A stretch of 64,000 nucleotides of DNA from positions 310,001-374,000 of the forward strand of contig NZ_JACHXV010000004.1 of assembly GCF_014192375.1 (NCBI RefSeq). The letters run 5' to 3'. How positions within the stretch are numbered: the stretch's first letter is position 1; the number at the start of each line of letters is the position of its first letter. The stretch is from Endobacter medicaginis (GTDB taxonomy: Bacteria > Pseudomonadota > Alphaproteobacteria > Acetobacterales > Acetobacteraceae). This document shows, in pieces, positions 32,490-42,648 of this stretch. The notes under the pieces are model-generated. The model was not told where the DNA came from. It searched no databases and saw nothing but the letters and a program-made list of their open reading frames with translations. The position numbers and the translations under genes were made by a program.

Positions 32490-33842
32490 TCAGGCCGCCT
32501 GGCTGACGTGCTCGATGGTCTCGCACAGCCGGTCCACCACGCTCTCGACCAGCGCGCGGTCCTCGCCCTCGGCCATCACCCGCACCAGCGGCTCGGTGCC
32601 GCTCTCGCGCAGCAGCAGCCTCCCCTGCCCGGCGAGCTCCGTCTCGGCGAGGCGCACCTGCGCACGCACGCTGTCGGCACGCAGCGGCGACGGGCCGGTG
32701 AAGCGGACATTCTTGAGCACCTGCGGCAACGGCTGGAACAGCCGGCACACCTCGGAGGCCGGCCGCCCCTGCTCGACGATCACCGACAGCACCTGCAACG
32801 CCGCGATCAGCCCATCGCCGGTGGTGCCGTAATCCGACAGGATCATGTGGCCCGACTGCTCGCCGCCGACATTGTAGCCGCCGGTCCGCATCCGCTCGGC
32901 GACATAGCGATCACCCACCGCGGTCCGCTCCAGACGCAGCCCCTCGCCCTCGAGGAACCGCTCCAGCCCGAGATTGGACATCACGGTCGCCACCACGCCG
33001 CCGCCCTTGAGCCGCCCGTCGCGCCCCCAGGCACGCGCGATCAGGGCGAGGATCTGGTCGCCATCGACGATCTGGCCGCGCTCGTCGCAGATCATCACCC
33101 GGTCGGCATCGCCGTCGAGCGCGATGCCGAGATCGGCGCGGTGTGCCACCACCTTCGCACACAGCGTCTGCGGCACGGTGGAGCCGCATTCGCGATTGAT
33201 GTTGAGCCCGTCCGGCGAGGTGCCGATCCGGTGCAGGTCCGCGCCCAGCTCCCACAGCGCGGTGGGCGCGACCCGATAGGCGGCGCCATGCGCGCAGTCG
33301 AGCACGATCTTGAGCCCGTCCAGCCGCCGGCCGCGCGGGAACGAGGATTTCGCACTCTCGATATAGCGCCCGGCGGCGTCGTTGAGGCGCGAGGCGCGAC
33401 CGATCGCCGCCGGCGTCGCCAGCCGCCCGGAGAGATCGGAATTGACCAGCGCCTCGATCGCGTCCTCGACCTCGTCCGACAGCTTGAACCCGTCCGGCCC
33501 GAAGAACTTGATGCCGTTATCCTCGAACGGGTTGTGCGAGGCCGAGATCATCACGCCGAGATCGGCGCGCAGGCTCCGCGTCAGCATGGCGATCGCCGGC
33601 GTCGGCAGCGGACCCACGAACGTCACGTCCATGCCGGCGGAGAGGAACCCCGACACCAGCGCCGACTCGATCATGTAGCCCGATAGCCGCGTGTCCTTAC
33701 CGATCACCACCCGGTGGCGATGGTTGCCGCGGATGAAGTGCAGCCCGGCCGCCTGACCGAGCCGCATCGCGGTCTCAACACTCATCGAGCCCTTGTTGGC
33801 GGTGCCGCGCACCCCGTCGGTGCCGAACAGACGACGCTTCAC
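32490..33842 (-). CDS. glmM: Phosphoglucosamine mutase
   Basis: A 450-residue enzyme that converts glucosamine-6-phosphate to glucosamine-1-phosphate for peptidoglycan and lipid A. It opens [15 protein letters not shown]; the phosphoserine loop is [15 protein letters not shown] (Ser102), the metal loop ALDGDADR, the sugar loop GGEQSGH, and the phosphate loop [15 protein letters not shown] 33842 is chosen because it overlaps the folP stop as GTGA; an extension upstream is not supported. Confidence 0.96.
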   Translation of the reverse strand: MKRRLFGTDGVRGTANKGSMSVETAMRLGQAAGLHFIRGNHRHRVVIGKDTRLSGYMIESALVSGFLSAGMDVTFVGPLPTPAIAMLTRSLRADLGVMISASHNPFEDNGIKFFGPDGFKLSDEVEDAIEALVNSDLSGRLATPAAIGRASRLNDAAGRYIESAKSSFPRGRRLDGLKIVLDCAHGAAYRVAPTALWELGADLHRIGTSPDGLNINRECGSTVPQTLCAKVVAHRADLGIALDGDADRVMICDERGQIVDGDQILALIARAWGRDGRLKGGGVVATVMSNLGLERFLEGEGLRLERTAVGDRYVAERMRTGGYNVGGEQSGHMILSDYGTTGDGLIAALQVLSVIVEQGRPASEVCRLFQPLPQVLKNVRFTGPSPLRADSVRAQVRLAETELAGQGRLLLRESGTEPLVRVMAEGEDRALVESVVDRLCETIEHVSQAA

Positions 33843-34909
33843 TTGCCGAACTTCCCGATTCCCTGGGGGCCGATGACCCCTTCTACCACGCCATGCAGCG
33901 CAGACCACATCCGCAGGGCCTCGACGGTCTGGGCCACGTCATGCACACGCAGGATCACATCGCCGAACGCCAGCCCCGGCAGGGCGGCCACGATCGACCC
34001 CACCGCGCGCCGATCCGCCCGCGCCTGCCCGGTGGCCGCCCCCACGAACCCCTTGCGCGACACCCCCAGCAGCACCCGGCAGCCGAGATTGGCGAGCGCC
34101 GGCAGCCCGCGCAGCAGCACGAGATTGTGCTCGGCGGTCTTGGCGAAACCGATGCCCGGATCGACGATGATCCGCTCGCGCCCGACCCCCGCCGCCACCG
34201 CCCGCCCGATCGCCGCATCCAGCTCGTCGAGCACCTCGGCCATCACGTCGCCATAGGCCGCATGCGCATCCATCGTCTGCGGCGTGCCGCGCATGTGCAT
34301 CAGCACCACCGGCGCCTGCGCCTGTGCGACGATCTCCGCCGCGCCCGGATCGGCCAGCGCGCTGACATCGTTGATCACCGTCGCCCCGGCTTCGAGCACC
34401 GCCGCCATCGTCGCCGCATGCCGCGTATCGACGCTGACGCAAACCCCCTCGGCCGCGAGCCGCGACACCACCGGCAGCACCCGCGCGATCTCGTCGGCAG
34501 GCGTCACCGCGACCCCGCCCGGCCGCGTACTCTCACCACCGACATCGACCAGCCCGGCGCCCGCCGCCACCAGCCCCCGCCCGGCCCCGATCGCCGCCTC
34601 CGGATCGGTGCGTCCGCCATCGGAAAAACTGTCGGGGGTCACGTTGAGGATCCCCATCACCAGCATTCCGCCCGGCAGTCCGGCCAGCGGCGGCCGCGCG
34701 GTCAGCCGGTCGAGCACCTCCGACCAGGCCGCCGGCGCCTCGACCGCCCTGACGAAGGCACCCCCCACCCCGAGCTCACGCAGCAGGGCGAACGCCGCCC
34801 CGCCGCCGCCGGCCAGCGGCAGGGCATCCCCGGCCCGGACCGCGTCCGCGGCCTGGCAGCCGAACAGCAGACCGGAGGGTTCGAGCCAGAGAGATCGCGC
34901 ACAGGACAT
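33839..34909 (-). CDS. folP: Dihydropteroate synthase
   Basis: A 356-residue enzyme of folate synthesis, joining p-aminobenzoate to the pterin. The TIM barrel begins near residue 80 with [18 protein letters not shown] and contains [16 protein letters not shown]-like sequence (here [16 protein letters not shown]), [41 protein letters not shown] and [10 protein letters not shown]. The N-terminal 75 residues are a family extension of unclear role. Last gene to precede it in the block is a phosphoesterase 79 bases upstream. Confidence 0.94.
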   Translation of the reverse strand: MSCARSLWLEPSGLLFGCQAADAVRAGDALPLAGGGGAAFALLRELGVGGAFVRAVEAPAAWSEVLDRLTARPPLAGLPGGMLVMGILNVTPDSFSDGGRTDPEAAIGAGRGLVAAGAGLVDVGGESTRPGGVAVTPADEIARVLPVVSRLAAEGVCVSVDTRHAATMAAVLEAGATVINDVSALADPGAAEIVAQAQAPVVLMHMRGTPQTMDAHAAYGDVMAEVLDELDAAIGRAVAAGVGRERIIVDPGIGFAKTAEHNLVLLRGLPALANLGCRVLLGVSRKGFVGAATGQARADRRAVGSIVAALPGLAFGDVILRVHDVAQTVEALRMWSALHGVVEGVIGPQGIGKFGK

Positions 34910-34988
34910 GACCCCGGTTCAAGCACCGATCGCCCGACACGGCCAGCGCCGAACTGCCGACGCTTCCTCAGTCACATCAGAGCCTGTC

Positions 34989-36425
34989 TCAGAGTTCGAG
35001 ACCGAGCACCTTGAAGCCGTTGGCCCTGGCATAGCCTTGCAACATCTTGATGTCGTCGAGATGATGGTCATGTCCGGCGCCGCGCACCTGCGCCTCGCTC
35101 AGGATCACCGGGGCGGCGGCCGGCACCGCGAAACCCGGCGGCACCGAGGTATCGACCTGGTCGCGCGGCAGCAGGGCGGAGGCGATCGAGCCGGACGTGG
35201 CCGCACGGATACCGAGCGGGGCGAGGCCGAAGCGCGTGCAGATGAAGTTCAGGATCGCATTGGGATCATACTGGTTCCTGACCACCGTGCCCGTGCCGTT
35301 GCGACGCGCCCGCGGCCCGATCAGCACGAACGGCACCCTTATGCCGAGGCGGCCGTCATTGCCGCCGCCGGCCAGATTGGCCTCGCGTGCGCTCACCGGC
35401 GCCATCGGCGGCGCGACATGATCGGCAAATCCGCCCCACTCGTCATAATTGATGATCAGCAGCGTGTTCGCCCAGGCCGGGCTGAGGCGCAGGGTCTCGT
35501 AGATCGAGTTCAGAAACGCCTGACCGTTGCGCACATCGGCGATCGGATGGTCGTCGTTCGACAACCCCAGCGCCTCGCCGATGAAGGCGGGGTCGATGAA
35601 CGAGATCGCCGGCAGGCTGCCGCTCAGCGCATCGAGGGCGAACTGGGCGACGGGCTTCGAGATACCGAGCAGGCGCGTGCCCCACAGCGCGGTCATCGGC
35701 GCATCGGAATAGTAATAGCGCGCCGACACCCCGGCCTCCGCCGCACGATCCCAGATCGTCGGCAGGGTGCTCAGCAGGCCGGAATGGTCTGCAGGCGTGC
35801 CGCCCGTGGACAGCCGGTCGCACTCCCCGGCATGCATGTAGATCCGGTTCGGCCAGGTCGGCCCCATCAGTCCGGTGAAATAGCGATCGCCGATGGTGAA
35901 GAGGCTCGCCGCCGCCGAATAGAACGGCACCTGCTCGCGAGAGAAATAGCCCAGCGGAAACGGGTCCGCCTGCAGCAGCGAGGGCAGGCCGTTGACGGTG
36001 ACATCCTCCGACCGCAGGAAGCCGTCCATCGCGCCATTGTTGAAGCAGGTCCGCCCGGCATCGTAGCCATGCACCGGATCGCCGCCGAGCAGGTTCCAGG
36101 TGTCGGGCAGGCGATAGCTGCCGAACGACTGGCCGTGGGTGTTGGTGAAGCTCCGCCCGGCCTGCACGCCATCCGCGCCCGGCACCCAGCCGAGCATGTG
36201 ATCGAAGGAGCGGTTTTCCATCATCAGCACGATGACATGCCTGATGTCGGAGAAATCGTCCGCGACGCCGGGTGTCGCCTGGGCGAAGGCGCGGCCGGGA
36301 AGCCGGCTCGCGGCCGCGGTCGCGGCGAGCCCGGCGAGCAGCCGGCGGCGGTCACGGTCGATGCCATCGGCGGTCATCGCCGGATCGGAGGTGCCATCGC
36401 CATCGCCGGTGTCGTCGAACATCAT
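34989..36425 (-). CDS. Tat-exported acid phosphatase / phospholipase C-like enzyme
   Basis: A 478-residue exported phosphoesterase. A twin-arginine signal (DRRRLLAGLAATAAAS) ends near AFAQ. The catalytic start is IRHVIVLMMENRSFDHMLGW, the metal-binding opening of the AcpA/phospholipase C (PLC) family; PTWPNRIYMHAGEC, TIWDRAAEAGVSARYYYSD, NTLLIINYDEWGGFADHVAPP and GIRVPFVLIGPRAR follow, as in the family. It probably hydrolyses phosphomonoesters or phospholipids in the periplasm. It lies next to a Tat-exported nucleoside hydrolase, which suggests nucleotide scavenging. Confidence 0.85.
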   Translation of the reverse strand: MMFDDTGDGDGTSDPAMTADGIDRDRRRLLAGLAATAAASRLPGRAFAQATPGVADDFSDIRHVIVLMMENRSFDHMLGWVPGADGVQAGRSFTNTHGQSFGSYRLPDTWNLLGGDPVHGYDAGRTCFNNGAMDGFLRSEDVTVNGLPSLLQADPFPLGYFSREQVPFYSAAASLFTIGDRYFTGLMGPTWPNRIYMHAGECDRLSTGGTPADHSGLLSTLPTIWDRAAEAGVSARYYYSDAPMTALWGTRLLGISKPVAQFALDALSGSLPAISFIDPAFIGEALGLSNDDHPIADVRNGQAFLNSIYETLRLSPAWANTLLIINYDEWGGFADHVAPPMAPVSAREANLAGGGNDGRLGIRVPFVLIGPRARRNGTGTVVRNQYDPNAILNFICTRFGLAPLGIRAATSGSIASALLPRDQVDTSVPPGFAVPAAAPVILSEAQVRGAGHDHHLDDIKMLQGYARANGFKVLGLEL

Positions 36426-36527
36426 CGCCGTCTGTCGCCCCTTCGGTGAAGAACGGGGCGGACCCTAACCCCGCCTGGCGGCGGGGCGGAACGGGCTCGG
36501 GGTCTTTGTCTTCAAAACATCATCGGC

Positions 36528-37610
36528 TCAGCCGCGCTGCAGCGCACGGAACACGACATCGCGAAAACGCTGGCCGCCACCATGGGCGGCGATCGCGGCG
36601 TTCGGGGGCAGCAGCTCGCCGGTGTAGAGATGCGTCCCGCCGAACACATAGGCGCCGCGCGTCTCCGTGCCGTTGAGTTCCACGGCGACATGCACCTGCT
36701 CGAAGCGGTCGATGATCGCTGGGTCGAGCAGCATCGCGGCCGCCAGCGGGTCGTTGTAGGTGGCGCCGGGCTTGTGCCGTGTCTGCATCTCGAAGCGCAG
36801 CCGCTCGGTGTTGGAGCGCAGGAAGATCTCGCTTCGCCTGGTATGAAGACCCCCGATCCGCTCGAAATCGGCAGGGCCGAGCATCGCGTCCGGCCCGAGA
36901 TCGCCGGTCATCACGATCGGTGCTCCGGACCTCATGACGATGTCGGCCGCCTCCGGATCGACCATCGAATTGAAGCTGACATTGGTGCCGATCCCCTCGT
37001 AGCGACCACCGACCAGCACGATCCCGCGCAGCTTGCCGGCGATGGCAGGATCGACGATCAGGGCCGAGGCGATATTGGTCAGCCCGCCCAGCCCGAGCAG
37101 CACCACCTCGCCGGGAAATCTCGACACGATATCGACGATCGCCGTCGCCGCATGTCCGGCCGCGGCCGGCGCGCCACCATCCGGCACGACGAGTTCGCCG
37201 AGCCCGGAGGCGCCGTGGATGAACCCGGCATGGGGATAAGACCGGTTGAGCAGCGGATGACCCAGCCCGCGGAAGACGGGAATCGTCCCGTTGCCGAACA
37301 GTCGCGCCACATACAGCGCGTTGCGAACCTCCTGGTCATACTCGACATTCCCCGGAGCAACGGTAATCGCCTCGATGCCGAGCCCAGGCGCACCGAGCAG
37401 CATCAGCAGCGCCAGCAGATCATCGGTGCCCGGATCGGTGTCGACGATGACGCGGCGCACACCGTTCAGCCAGTCGACGGACGGCACCGGCTGGCCCAGG
37501 GCGGTCCACGCCGCCTGACCGCGCGCGCCCTTCACCGCTGCTCCCGCGACCAGCGCGGCCGCGCCACCGAAAATGAACCCGCGCCGACCGACGCGGCAGG
37601 ATCGGCTCAT
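36528..37610 (-). CDS. Tat-exported nucleoside hydrolase
   Basis: A 360-residue nucleoside hydrolase preceded by a twin-arginine signal (GRRGFIFGGAAALVAGAAVKGARG). The catalytic aspartates are in VIVDTDPGTDDLLALLML; VAPGNVEYDQEVRNALYVA, LLGLGGLTNIASAL, VLVGGRYEG and SFNSMVDPEAADIVMRSG match the family. It cleaves the N-glycosidic bond of ribonucleosides; here outside the cytoplasm, unlike typical RihA/B enzymes. ATG 37610 is favoured because it places the twin arginine at residues 8-9; a GTG at 37658 is possible. It lies 72 bases after ftsH. Confidence 0.85.
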   Translation of the reverse strand: MSRSCRVGRRGFIFGGAAALVAGAAVKGARGQAAWTALGQPVPSVDWLNGVRRVIVDTDPGTDDLLALLMLLGAPGLGIEAITVAPGNVEYDQEVRNALYVARLFGNGTIPVFRGLGHPLLNRSYPHAGFIHGASGLGELVVPDGGAPAAAGHAATAIVDIVSRFPGEVVLLGLGGLTNIASALIVDPAIAGKLRGIVLVGGRYEGIGTNVSFNSMVDPEAADIVMRSGAPIVMTGDLGPDAMLGPADFERIGGLHTRRSEIFLRSNTERLRFEMQTRHKPGATYNDPLAAAMLLDPAIIDRFEQVHVAVELNGTETRGAYVFGGTHLYTGELLPPNAAIAAHGGGQRFRDVVFRALQRG

Positions 37611-37682
37611 ACCCGCTGCAGCCCCGTCATCGAACGAATGCAATCCATGCGCGGACACGAGGCAGGGCGCGCGGCGTGCGGA

Positions 37683-39599
37683 TCAGCCTGCCGCCGGGGC
37701 CGGCTCGGCCGGCGGCTCCTCCTGCCGCTTGCCCGTGCTGGGCACCGAGGCGCGACGGTTCTCGACCATCGGCTCGTCCACCACCCGCTTGATCACCGGC
37801 TCGCCGCGCAGGACGGTACGGATCTCGTCGCCGGACAAGGTCTCGTATTCGAGCAGGCCGCGCGCGAGACGATGCAACTCCTCGACATTGTCGCTCAGCA
37901 GCGTGCGGGCGTGGTTATAGGCATTGTCGATGATCGAGCGGATCTCGCTGTCCACCTCGCGCGCGGTGGCCTCGGAGACGTTCTTGTTCTGCTGGACCGA
38001 ATGGCCGAGGAACAGCTCCTGGCTGTTATCGCCATAGGCCATCATGCCGAGCTTCTCGCTCATACCCCATTCGGTCACCATCCGGCGCGCCTGGTCGGTG
38101 GCCATCTTGATGTCGCCCGACGCACCCGACGAGACCTTGTCGGCGCCGAAGATGATCTCCTCGGCCGCACGCCCGCCCATCGCCATCACCAGCTCGGACA
38201 GCAGCTTGGACTTGCTCTTCGAGTAGCGATCACCCTCCGGCAGGCTCATCACCAGGCCGAGCGCCCGGCCGCGCGGGATGATGGTCGCCTTGTGGACCGG
38301 GTCACATTCCGGCAGGTGCATCGCGCAGAGCGCGTGGCCGCCCTCGTGATAGGCGGTCATCCGCTTCTCGGCATCGCTCATCACCAGCGAGCGGCGCTCC
38401 GCCCCCATCAGCACCTTGTCCTTGGCGTTCTCGAACTCGAGCATCGCCACGGTACGCTTGCCGAGGCGGGCGGCGAGCAAAGCTGCCTCATTGACGAGAT
38501 TGGCCAGATCGGCGCCCGAGAAGCCGGGCGTACCACGGGCGATGGTCTTGGGGTCGACATCGGAGGCAAGCGGCACCTTGCGCATGTGCACGCGCAGGAT
38601 CTTCTCGCGACCGGCGACGTCGGGATTGGGCACCACGACCTGACGGTCGAAGCGGCCCGGACGCAACAGGGCGGGGTCGAGCACGTCGGGACGGTTGGTG
38701 GCGGCAATCAGGATCACGCCCTCGTTGCTCTCGAACCCATCCATCTCGACCAGCATCTGGTTGAGCGTCTGCTCGCGCTCGTCATTGCCGCCGCCCAGGC
38801 CGGCGCCGCGATGGCGCCCCACCGCGTCGATCTCATCGATGAAGATGATGCAGGGCGCGCTCTTCTTGCCCTGCTCGAACATGTCGCGCACGCGCGAGGC
38901 ACCGACGCCGACGAACATCTCGACGAAATCCGAGCCGGAAATGGTGAAGAACGGCACGTTGGCCTCGCCGGCGATGGCACGGGCCAGCAGCGTCTTGCCG
39001 GTGCCGGGTGGGCCGACCAGCAGCACGCCCTTGGGGATCTTGCCGCCGAGACGCTGGAATTTCTGCGGGTCGCGCAGGAAATCGACGATCTCCTGCAGCT
39101 CGCCCTTGGCCTCGTCGATGCCTGCGACGTCATCGAAGGTGATGCGGCCCTGCTTCTCGGTCAGCATCTTCGCGCGCGATTTGCCAAACCCCATCGCCCG
39201 GCCGCCACCGGACTGCATCTGGCGCATCACGAACAGCCAGGCGCCGAAGAACAGCAGCGTCGGCAGCCAGCCGATCAGGATTCGCAGCAGCGGCGAGGTG
39301 TCGGATTCGAGCGGCTTGGCGATCACCTGCACCTTGTGATCGAGCAGGCGGGAGACCAGGCCGGGATCGCTCGGCGCATAGGTCTCGAAGGCGGTGCCAT
39401 TGGTGAGCTGGCCGGAGACGTTGTGCTCCTGGATCACCACGCTGCGCACCTGCCCGGAATCGACGTCGCTGATGAAGTCGGAGAAGGCGAGCTGCTGCGC
39501 GAGGTGCTGGTTGCTGGCCGGTTGAAGCATCTCGAAGACCAGCGCCAGCACGAGGGCGACGATGATCCACGGGGCCAGCAGACGTCCGAAATTACCCAT
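37683..39599 (-). CDS. ftsH: ATP-dependent membrane metalloprotease FtsH
   Basis: A 638-residue AAA protease. An N-terminal helix (about 11-26), a periplasmic part and a second helix (about 107-125) precede the ATPase: Walker A GPPGTGKT (196-203), Walker [12 protein letters not shown], second region [20 protein letters not shown]. The zinc site HEGGH is at 418-422. It degrades membrane and short-lived regulatory proteins. ATG 39599 is preferred because AAGGA lies just upstream; 39611 would add four residues. An upstream open frame is a shadow over tilS. Confidence 0.96.
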   Translation of the reverse strand: MGNFGRLLAPWIIVALVLALVFEMLQPASNQHLAQQLAFSDFISDVDSGQVRSVVIQEHNVSGQLTNGTAFETYAPSDPGLVSRLLDHKVQVIAKPLESDTSPLLRILIGWLPTLLFFGAWLFVMRQMQSGGGRAMGFGKSRAKMLTEKQGRITFDDVAGIDEAKGELQEIVDFLRDPQKFQRLGGKIPKGVLLVGPPGTGKTLLARAIAGEANVPFFTISGSDFVEMFVGVGASRVRDMFEQGKKSAPCIIFIDEIDAVGRHRGAGLGGGNDEREQTLNQMLVEMDGFESNEGVILIAATNRPDVLDPALLRPGRFDRQVVVPNPDVAGREKILRVHMRKVPLASDVDPKTIARGTPGFSGADLANLVNEAALLAARLGKRTVAMLEFENAKDKVLMGAERRSLVMSDAEKRMTAYHEGGHALCAMHLPECDPVHKATIIPRGRALGLVMSLPEGDRYSKSKSKLLSELVMAMGGRAAEEIIFGADKVSSGASGDIKMATDQARRMVTEWGMSEKLGMMAYGDNSQELFLGHSVQQNKNVSEATAREVDSEIRSIIDNAYNHARTLLSDNVEELHRLARGLLEYETLSGDEIRTVLRGEPVIKRVVDEPMVENRRASVPSTGKRQEEPPAEPAPAAG

Positions 39600-39732
39600 C
39601 TCTTCCTTCATCCGTGGCCAGGAGGGTGCGGCGGCAGCCCGGCATCCCGACCAGTCCTCAACATAGGATGCCCGACAAAGGTAAACAGCCCCTTTCTGTG
39701 CAGATCGGCCACAGTACGGGATGATTTTTATG

Positions 39733-41001
39733 TCAGGGCCACAGGGCCCGGCCCAGCAGCGGATCGCGCCAGACGGGTTCGACGCCCAGATCCGCGTATC
39801 CCGGCTCGAAGAATCCGAGATGAGGCACGGCGACCAGCCGCGCCCCCTGGCGCAGGGCCGGAATCGCGGCCCGCAGTGCCGGCTTCGGCCAGGGATGGGC
39901 GACGACGCGCGGGGGCGGTTGGGCGCCGAGCGCGCCGAGAGTGACGCCGTCGCCCGGCCTGCCGCGCAGGCGGAAGCGCGCATCCCAGACCGCGCCGTCC
40001 GCAGCCGCGACCGGCGCGGCACAGGCGGCGGGCTCGCGCACCAGCCAGACCGCACCCGCGGAACGCACGGCGCGCACACCGCCGAGCGTCGCACCCGCGG
40101 CCGCCCTGGCGGCAAATGTCGCCAGGGCGTTCGTGCCGGGTGCGAACGCCCCCGCCCCCACCCAGCGCACCAGTGCCGACAGCGCGGCCGGGCTGAGCCG
40201 GGCCGGGGCGACACGCAGGGCCACCGCACCATAGGCCGTCGGCGCGCAGCAGGCGGCGAGTTCATCGGCGAGCGCCGCCTCGCCGCGCATCCTGGCCGAT
40301 CCGGCCGCAGCGGCACGCGCCAGCAGCGCGGCGATGGCGTCGGGATCGTCGCGCAGCCCGGCACGCAGGCGGGCGCGGGTGTGACGGTGATCGGCGTTGG
40401 ACGGATCCTCCACCCAGCCGAGTCCCGCCGCGCGCAGCACCTCGCGCAGCCCCTGCGGCGGGCAGCCGAGCAGCGGGCGCACCAGGCGAAGGTCGCGCTG
40501 CTCGGCGATCGTCGCCATTGCCGCGAGACCGCGCTCCCGGCTGCCGGCCCGTTCACGCATCGCCACCGTCTCGGCCTGGTCCAGCCGGTGATGGGCGAGC
40601 AGCAGGTCGATCGCGCCGGCCTCGCGACACGCTGCAAACAGCGCCGTGTAGCGGGCCGCGCGGGCACGGGCGGCGATCGCCGGACCCGGGCCGAGATTGT
40701 CGAGCCGCAGGATGCGGGACTCGACGCCGATCGCGGCCAGGCGCCGCGCGGTCAGCGCCGCCTCGTCGGCCGATTCCGGGCGCAGGCGATGATCGACGAT
40801 CAGCCCGAGCAGGCGATCGGGCCGCCCTTGCGCGGTCCCGGCCTGCCAGCGCTGTGTCAGCCACGCCAGCGCGAGGCTGTCGGCGCCGCCCGAGACCGCG
40901 AGGGCGACGGGGCCGCCGGCCCAAGGACCGAGCCCGGCCATCCGCCCGGCGAACCAGGCGGCGTCGGGCGGTGCAGCGTCAGTGGCAGGCGCTGCGGGCA
41001 C
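39733..41001 (-). CDS. tilS: tRNA(Ile)-lysidine synthase
   Basis: A 422-residue enzyme that converts the wobble cytidine of the AUA tRNA into lysidine. The PP-loop is [19 protein letters not shown] (SGGADS at 37-42), and [21 protein letters not shown] and [32 protein letters not shown] follow. The C-terminal domain is poorly conserved. GTG 41001 overlaps the cpoB stop by 23 bases, which is somewhat long; a later start is not obvious. The cpoB-tilS-ftsH order is typical of the group. Confidence 0.9.
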   Translation of the reverse strand: MPAAPATDAAPPDAAWFAGRMAGLGPWAGGPVALAVSGGADSLALAWLTQRWQAGTAQGRPDRLLGLIVDHRLRPESADEAALTARRLAAIGVESRILRLDNLGPGPAIAARARAARYTALFAACREAGAIDLLLAHHRLDQAETVAMRERAGSRERGLAAMATIAEQRDLRLVRPLLGCPPQGLREVLRAAGLGWVEDPSNADHRHTRARLRAGLRDDPDAIAALLARAAAAGSARMRGEAALADELAACCAPTAYGAVALRVAPARLSPAALSALVRWVGAGAFAPGTNALATFAARAAAGATLGGVRAVRSAGAVWLVREPAACAAPVAAADGAVWDARFRLRGRPGDGVTLGALGAQPPPRVVAHPWPKPALRAAIPALRQGARLVAVPHLGFFEPGYADLGVEPVWRDPLLGRALWP

Positions 41002-41848
41002 GCAGGGCGCTCGCCGCCCCCTTGACCTTGGCCGAGGCGGCGGGGAATTCGCTCCTGAGCTTGCCGAGCGCCTCGCAGGCCGAGTTGTGGTCGCCGAGCG
41101 CGGTCATCGCATAACCGACCCCGAGCAGCGCGTCCGGCGCGCGCGGGCCGCGCGGCGCGCGCTGGTAGGCGTCGTAATAGGCGAGTGCCGCCTGCTGGTA
41201 CTGACGCTCGCCGGTCAGCGCCTGGCCGAGCAGGAACTGTGCGGAAACCGAACTGCCGGCCGCGCGGGCGGATTGCTCGGCGGCGGCGTAGTCGTGACGC
41301 GCGAGGGCGGCGTTGCCATCGCGCAGGGCCTGTTCCGGGGTCGCCGCGCGCGGCGCAGGCGGGGCGGCCGGCGTCTTCACCGCCGGCCCGGCGACGGCCG
41401 GCGCGACCGCGGCACCGGCAGCAGCGCCGGCCGCGGCTGCGTTGCCCCCGCCCTGCTGAAGCTGAAAGCCCAGATCGCTGACCTGCTTCGACAGGGTGGC
41501 GGTCTGCGTCTGCACCTGGTTGGTCAGATCATCGACGCGACCACGCAGCTCACGCACCTGATCCTCGAGCCGGGAGACGCGGTCGAGCAGCTGCGCGGTC
41601 AGCCCACCCGTCGCGGCACCGCCGGCATCCGGAGCGCCCTGCGGCACCGGCGCGGGCAGGCCGCCACCGGAACCGCCCTGGGTCTGCTGGAGCTGCTGCA
41701 CTTCCTGCCGCAGTTCGAGAATCTGGTTCTGCAGGGCGATCGCGTCACGCGAGTCCATCTGCGCGCGGGCGGCGGGAGCGGCGAGCAGGCAGGTCGCGGC
41801 CAGTGCCGGCAGCGGCAGCAGGCGCAGGAAATCGAAACGGACGGTCAC
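40979..41848 (-). CDS. cpoB: Tol-Pal associated periplasmic coordinator (YbgF/CpoB)
   Basis: A 289-residue exported protein: signal peptide ending APAARAQ, a coiled coil (QNQILELRQEVQQLQQTQ and LLDRVSRLEDQVRELRGRVDDLTNQVQTQTATLSKQVSDLG), an alanine-rich linker and C-terminal tetratricopeptide repeats with the YbgF ending (LGVGYAMTALGDHNSACEALGKLRSEFP). It links peptidoglycan synthesis to outer-membrane constriction (family knowledge). It is separated from pal by a terminator but preceded by a -35-like TTGACA. Confidence 0.9.
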   Translation of the reverse strand: MTVRFDFLRLLPLPALAATCLLAAPAARAQMDSRDAIALQNQILELRQEVQQLQQTQGGSGGGLPAPVPQGAPDAGGAATGGLTAQLLDRVSRLEDQVRELRGRVDDLTNQVQTQTATLSKQVSDLGFQLQQGGGNAAAAGAAAGAAVAPAVAGPAVKTPAAPPAPRAATPEQALRDGNAALARHDYAAAEQSARAAGSSVSAQFLLGQALTGERQYQQAALAYYDAYQRAPRGPRAPDALLGVGYAMTALGDHNSACEALGKLRSEFPAASAKVKGAASALRARSACH

Positions 41849-41906
41849 GTCGGGCTCCGCAGCAGACAGATCGGATGCGCCAGAGACAGGGTAAGCCGGC
41901 GCCTCC

Positions 41907-41912
41907 TGTCAA
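41907..41912 (-). promoter_or_regulatory. Candidate -35 element for cpoB-tilS
   Basis: On the - strand the sequence TTGACA, a perfect sigma-70 -35, lies between the pal terminator and the cpoB start. A good -10 is less obvious (CTGTCT at 17 bases). It would allow cpoB, tilS and possibly ftsH to be expressed despite the terminator. Confidence 0.35.
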
Positions 41913-41923
41913 GGCAGAGTCGC

Positions 41924-41952
41924 AAAAAGGGCGGAGCCTCGCGGCCCCGCCC
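41924..41952 (-). terminator. Intrinsic terminator after pal
   Basis: In transcription direction: GGGCGGGGCC, a four-base loop (GCGA), GGCTCCGCCC (10-bp stem with one wobble or mismatch), then TTTTT. It begins 33 bases after the pal stop codon. This is the clearest intrinsic terminator in the block and closes the tolQRAB-pal unit. Confidence 0.82.
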
Positions 41953-41985
41953 CTCGTCTTCGTTCGCAGAAGCGAAACCCCGGTC

Positions 41986-42471
41986 TCAGCGGACCGAGGT
42001 GATCGCGTTGCGGTTCTGCGACCACGCCTCTTCGGTATCGCCCGGATCGGTCGGACGATCCTTGCCGTAGCTGATGGTGCTCAGACGGTCGGCGCTGACA
42101 CCCTTGGCGACCAGATAGTCGCGCGCGGCGTTGGCGCGGCGGTTGCCGAGCGCGAGGTTGTATTCCTCGGTGCCGCGATCGTCGCAGTTGCCGGCGATCT
42201 GCACGGCAACCTGCGGGTAGCGCGCCAGCCAGTCGGCCTGGCGGTCCAGCGTCGACTGCGCGTCGGACGACAGGCTGTTCTGGTTGAACGCGAAATAGAC
42301 GCGATCGCCGACATTGGCGACCAGGTCCTGCTCGCTGCCCGGAACCGGGCCGGCGGTGCCGGTCGTGGCCGCACCCGTGCCGCCTGCGGCGCCGGTGTTG
42401 GCAGTGTTGTCGGACGAACAGGCGGCGAGCAGGGCGGCGAGGCCGAGAACGCCGAGGACCTTCAGGCGCAT
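41986..42471 (-). CDS. pal: Peptidoglycan-associated lipoprotein Pal
   Basis: A 161-residue outer-membrane lipoprotein: signal peptide with lipobox LLAAC (Cys18), a Gly/Thr-rich linker, then the OmpA domain with RVYFAFNQNSLSSDAQSTLDRQADWL, VAVQIAGNCDDRGTEEYNLALGNRRANAARDYLVAKGV and ISYGKDRP. It binds peptidoglycan and TolB. ATG 42471 has GAGGAA upstream. The gap to tolB (42472-42648) contains a motif also found ahead of tolQ. Confidence 0.95.
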   Translation of the reverse strand: MRLKVLGVLGLAALLAACSSDNTANTGAAGGTGAATTGTAGPVPGSEQDLVANVGDRVYFAFNQNSLSSDAQSTLDRQADWLARYPQVAVQIAGNCDDRGTEEYNLALGNRRANAARDYLVAKGVSADRLSTISYGKDRPTDPGDTEEAWSQNRNAITSVR

Positions 42472-42648
42472 GAGTGCGATTCCTCGAATGGACGAAGTTG
42501 AAACGAGCGTCCCGTCAGCGCCGGGCGCAGCGCAATAGTCCCATTGCCCCGGAAGATGATTCCGGTAGCGATTCGGACACGAAACGCGCAATGCGCCCAC
42601 CGGTTGCCCCGGTCAAGACGACCCGGGCCGGCTAATCGTTATTTAATC

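Noticed and set aside
39600-40667. Frame extending ftsH upstream across tilS
   Set aside because: FtsH starts [10 protein letters not shown] with a ribosome binding site at 39604-39608; the added part is a shadow of tilS.
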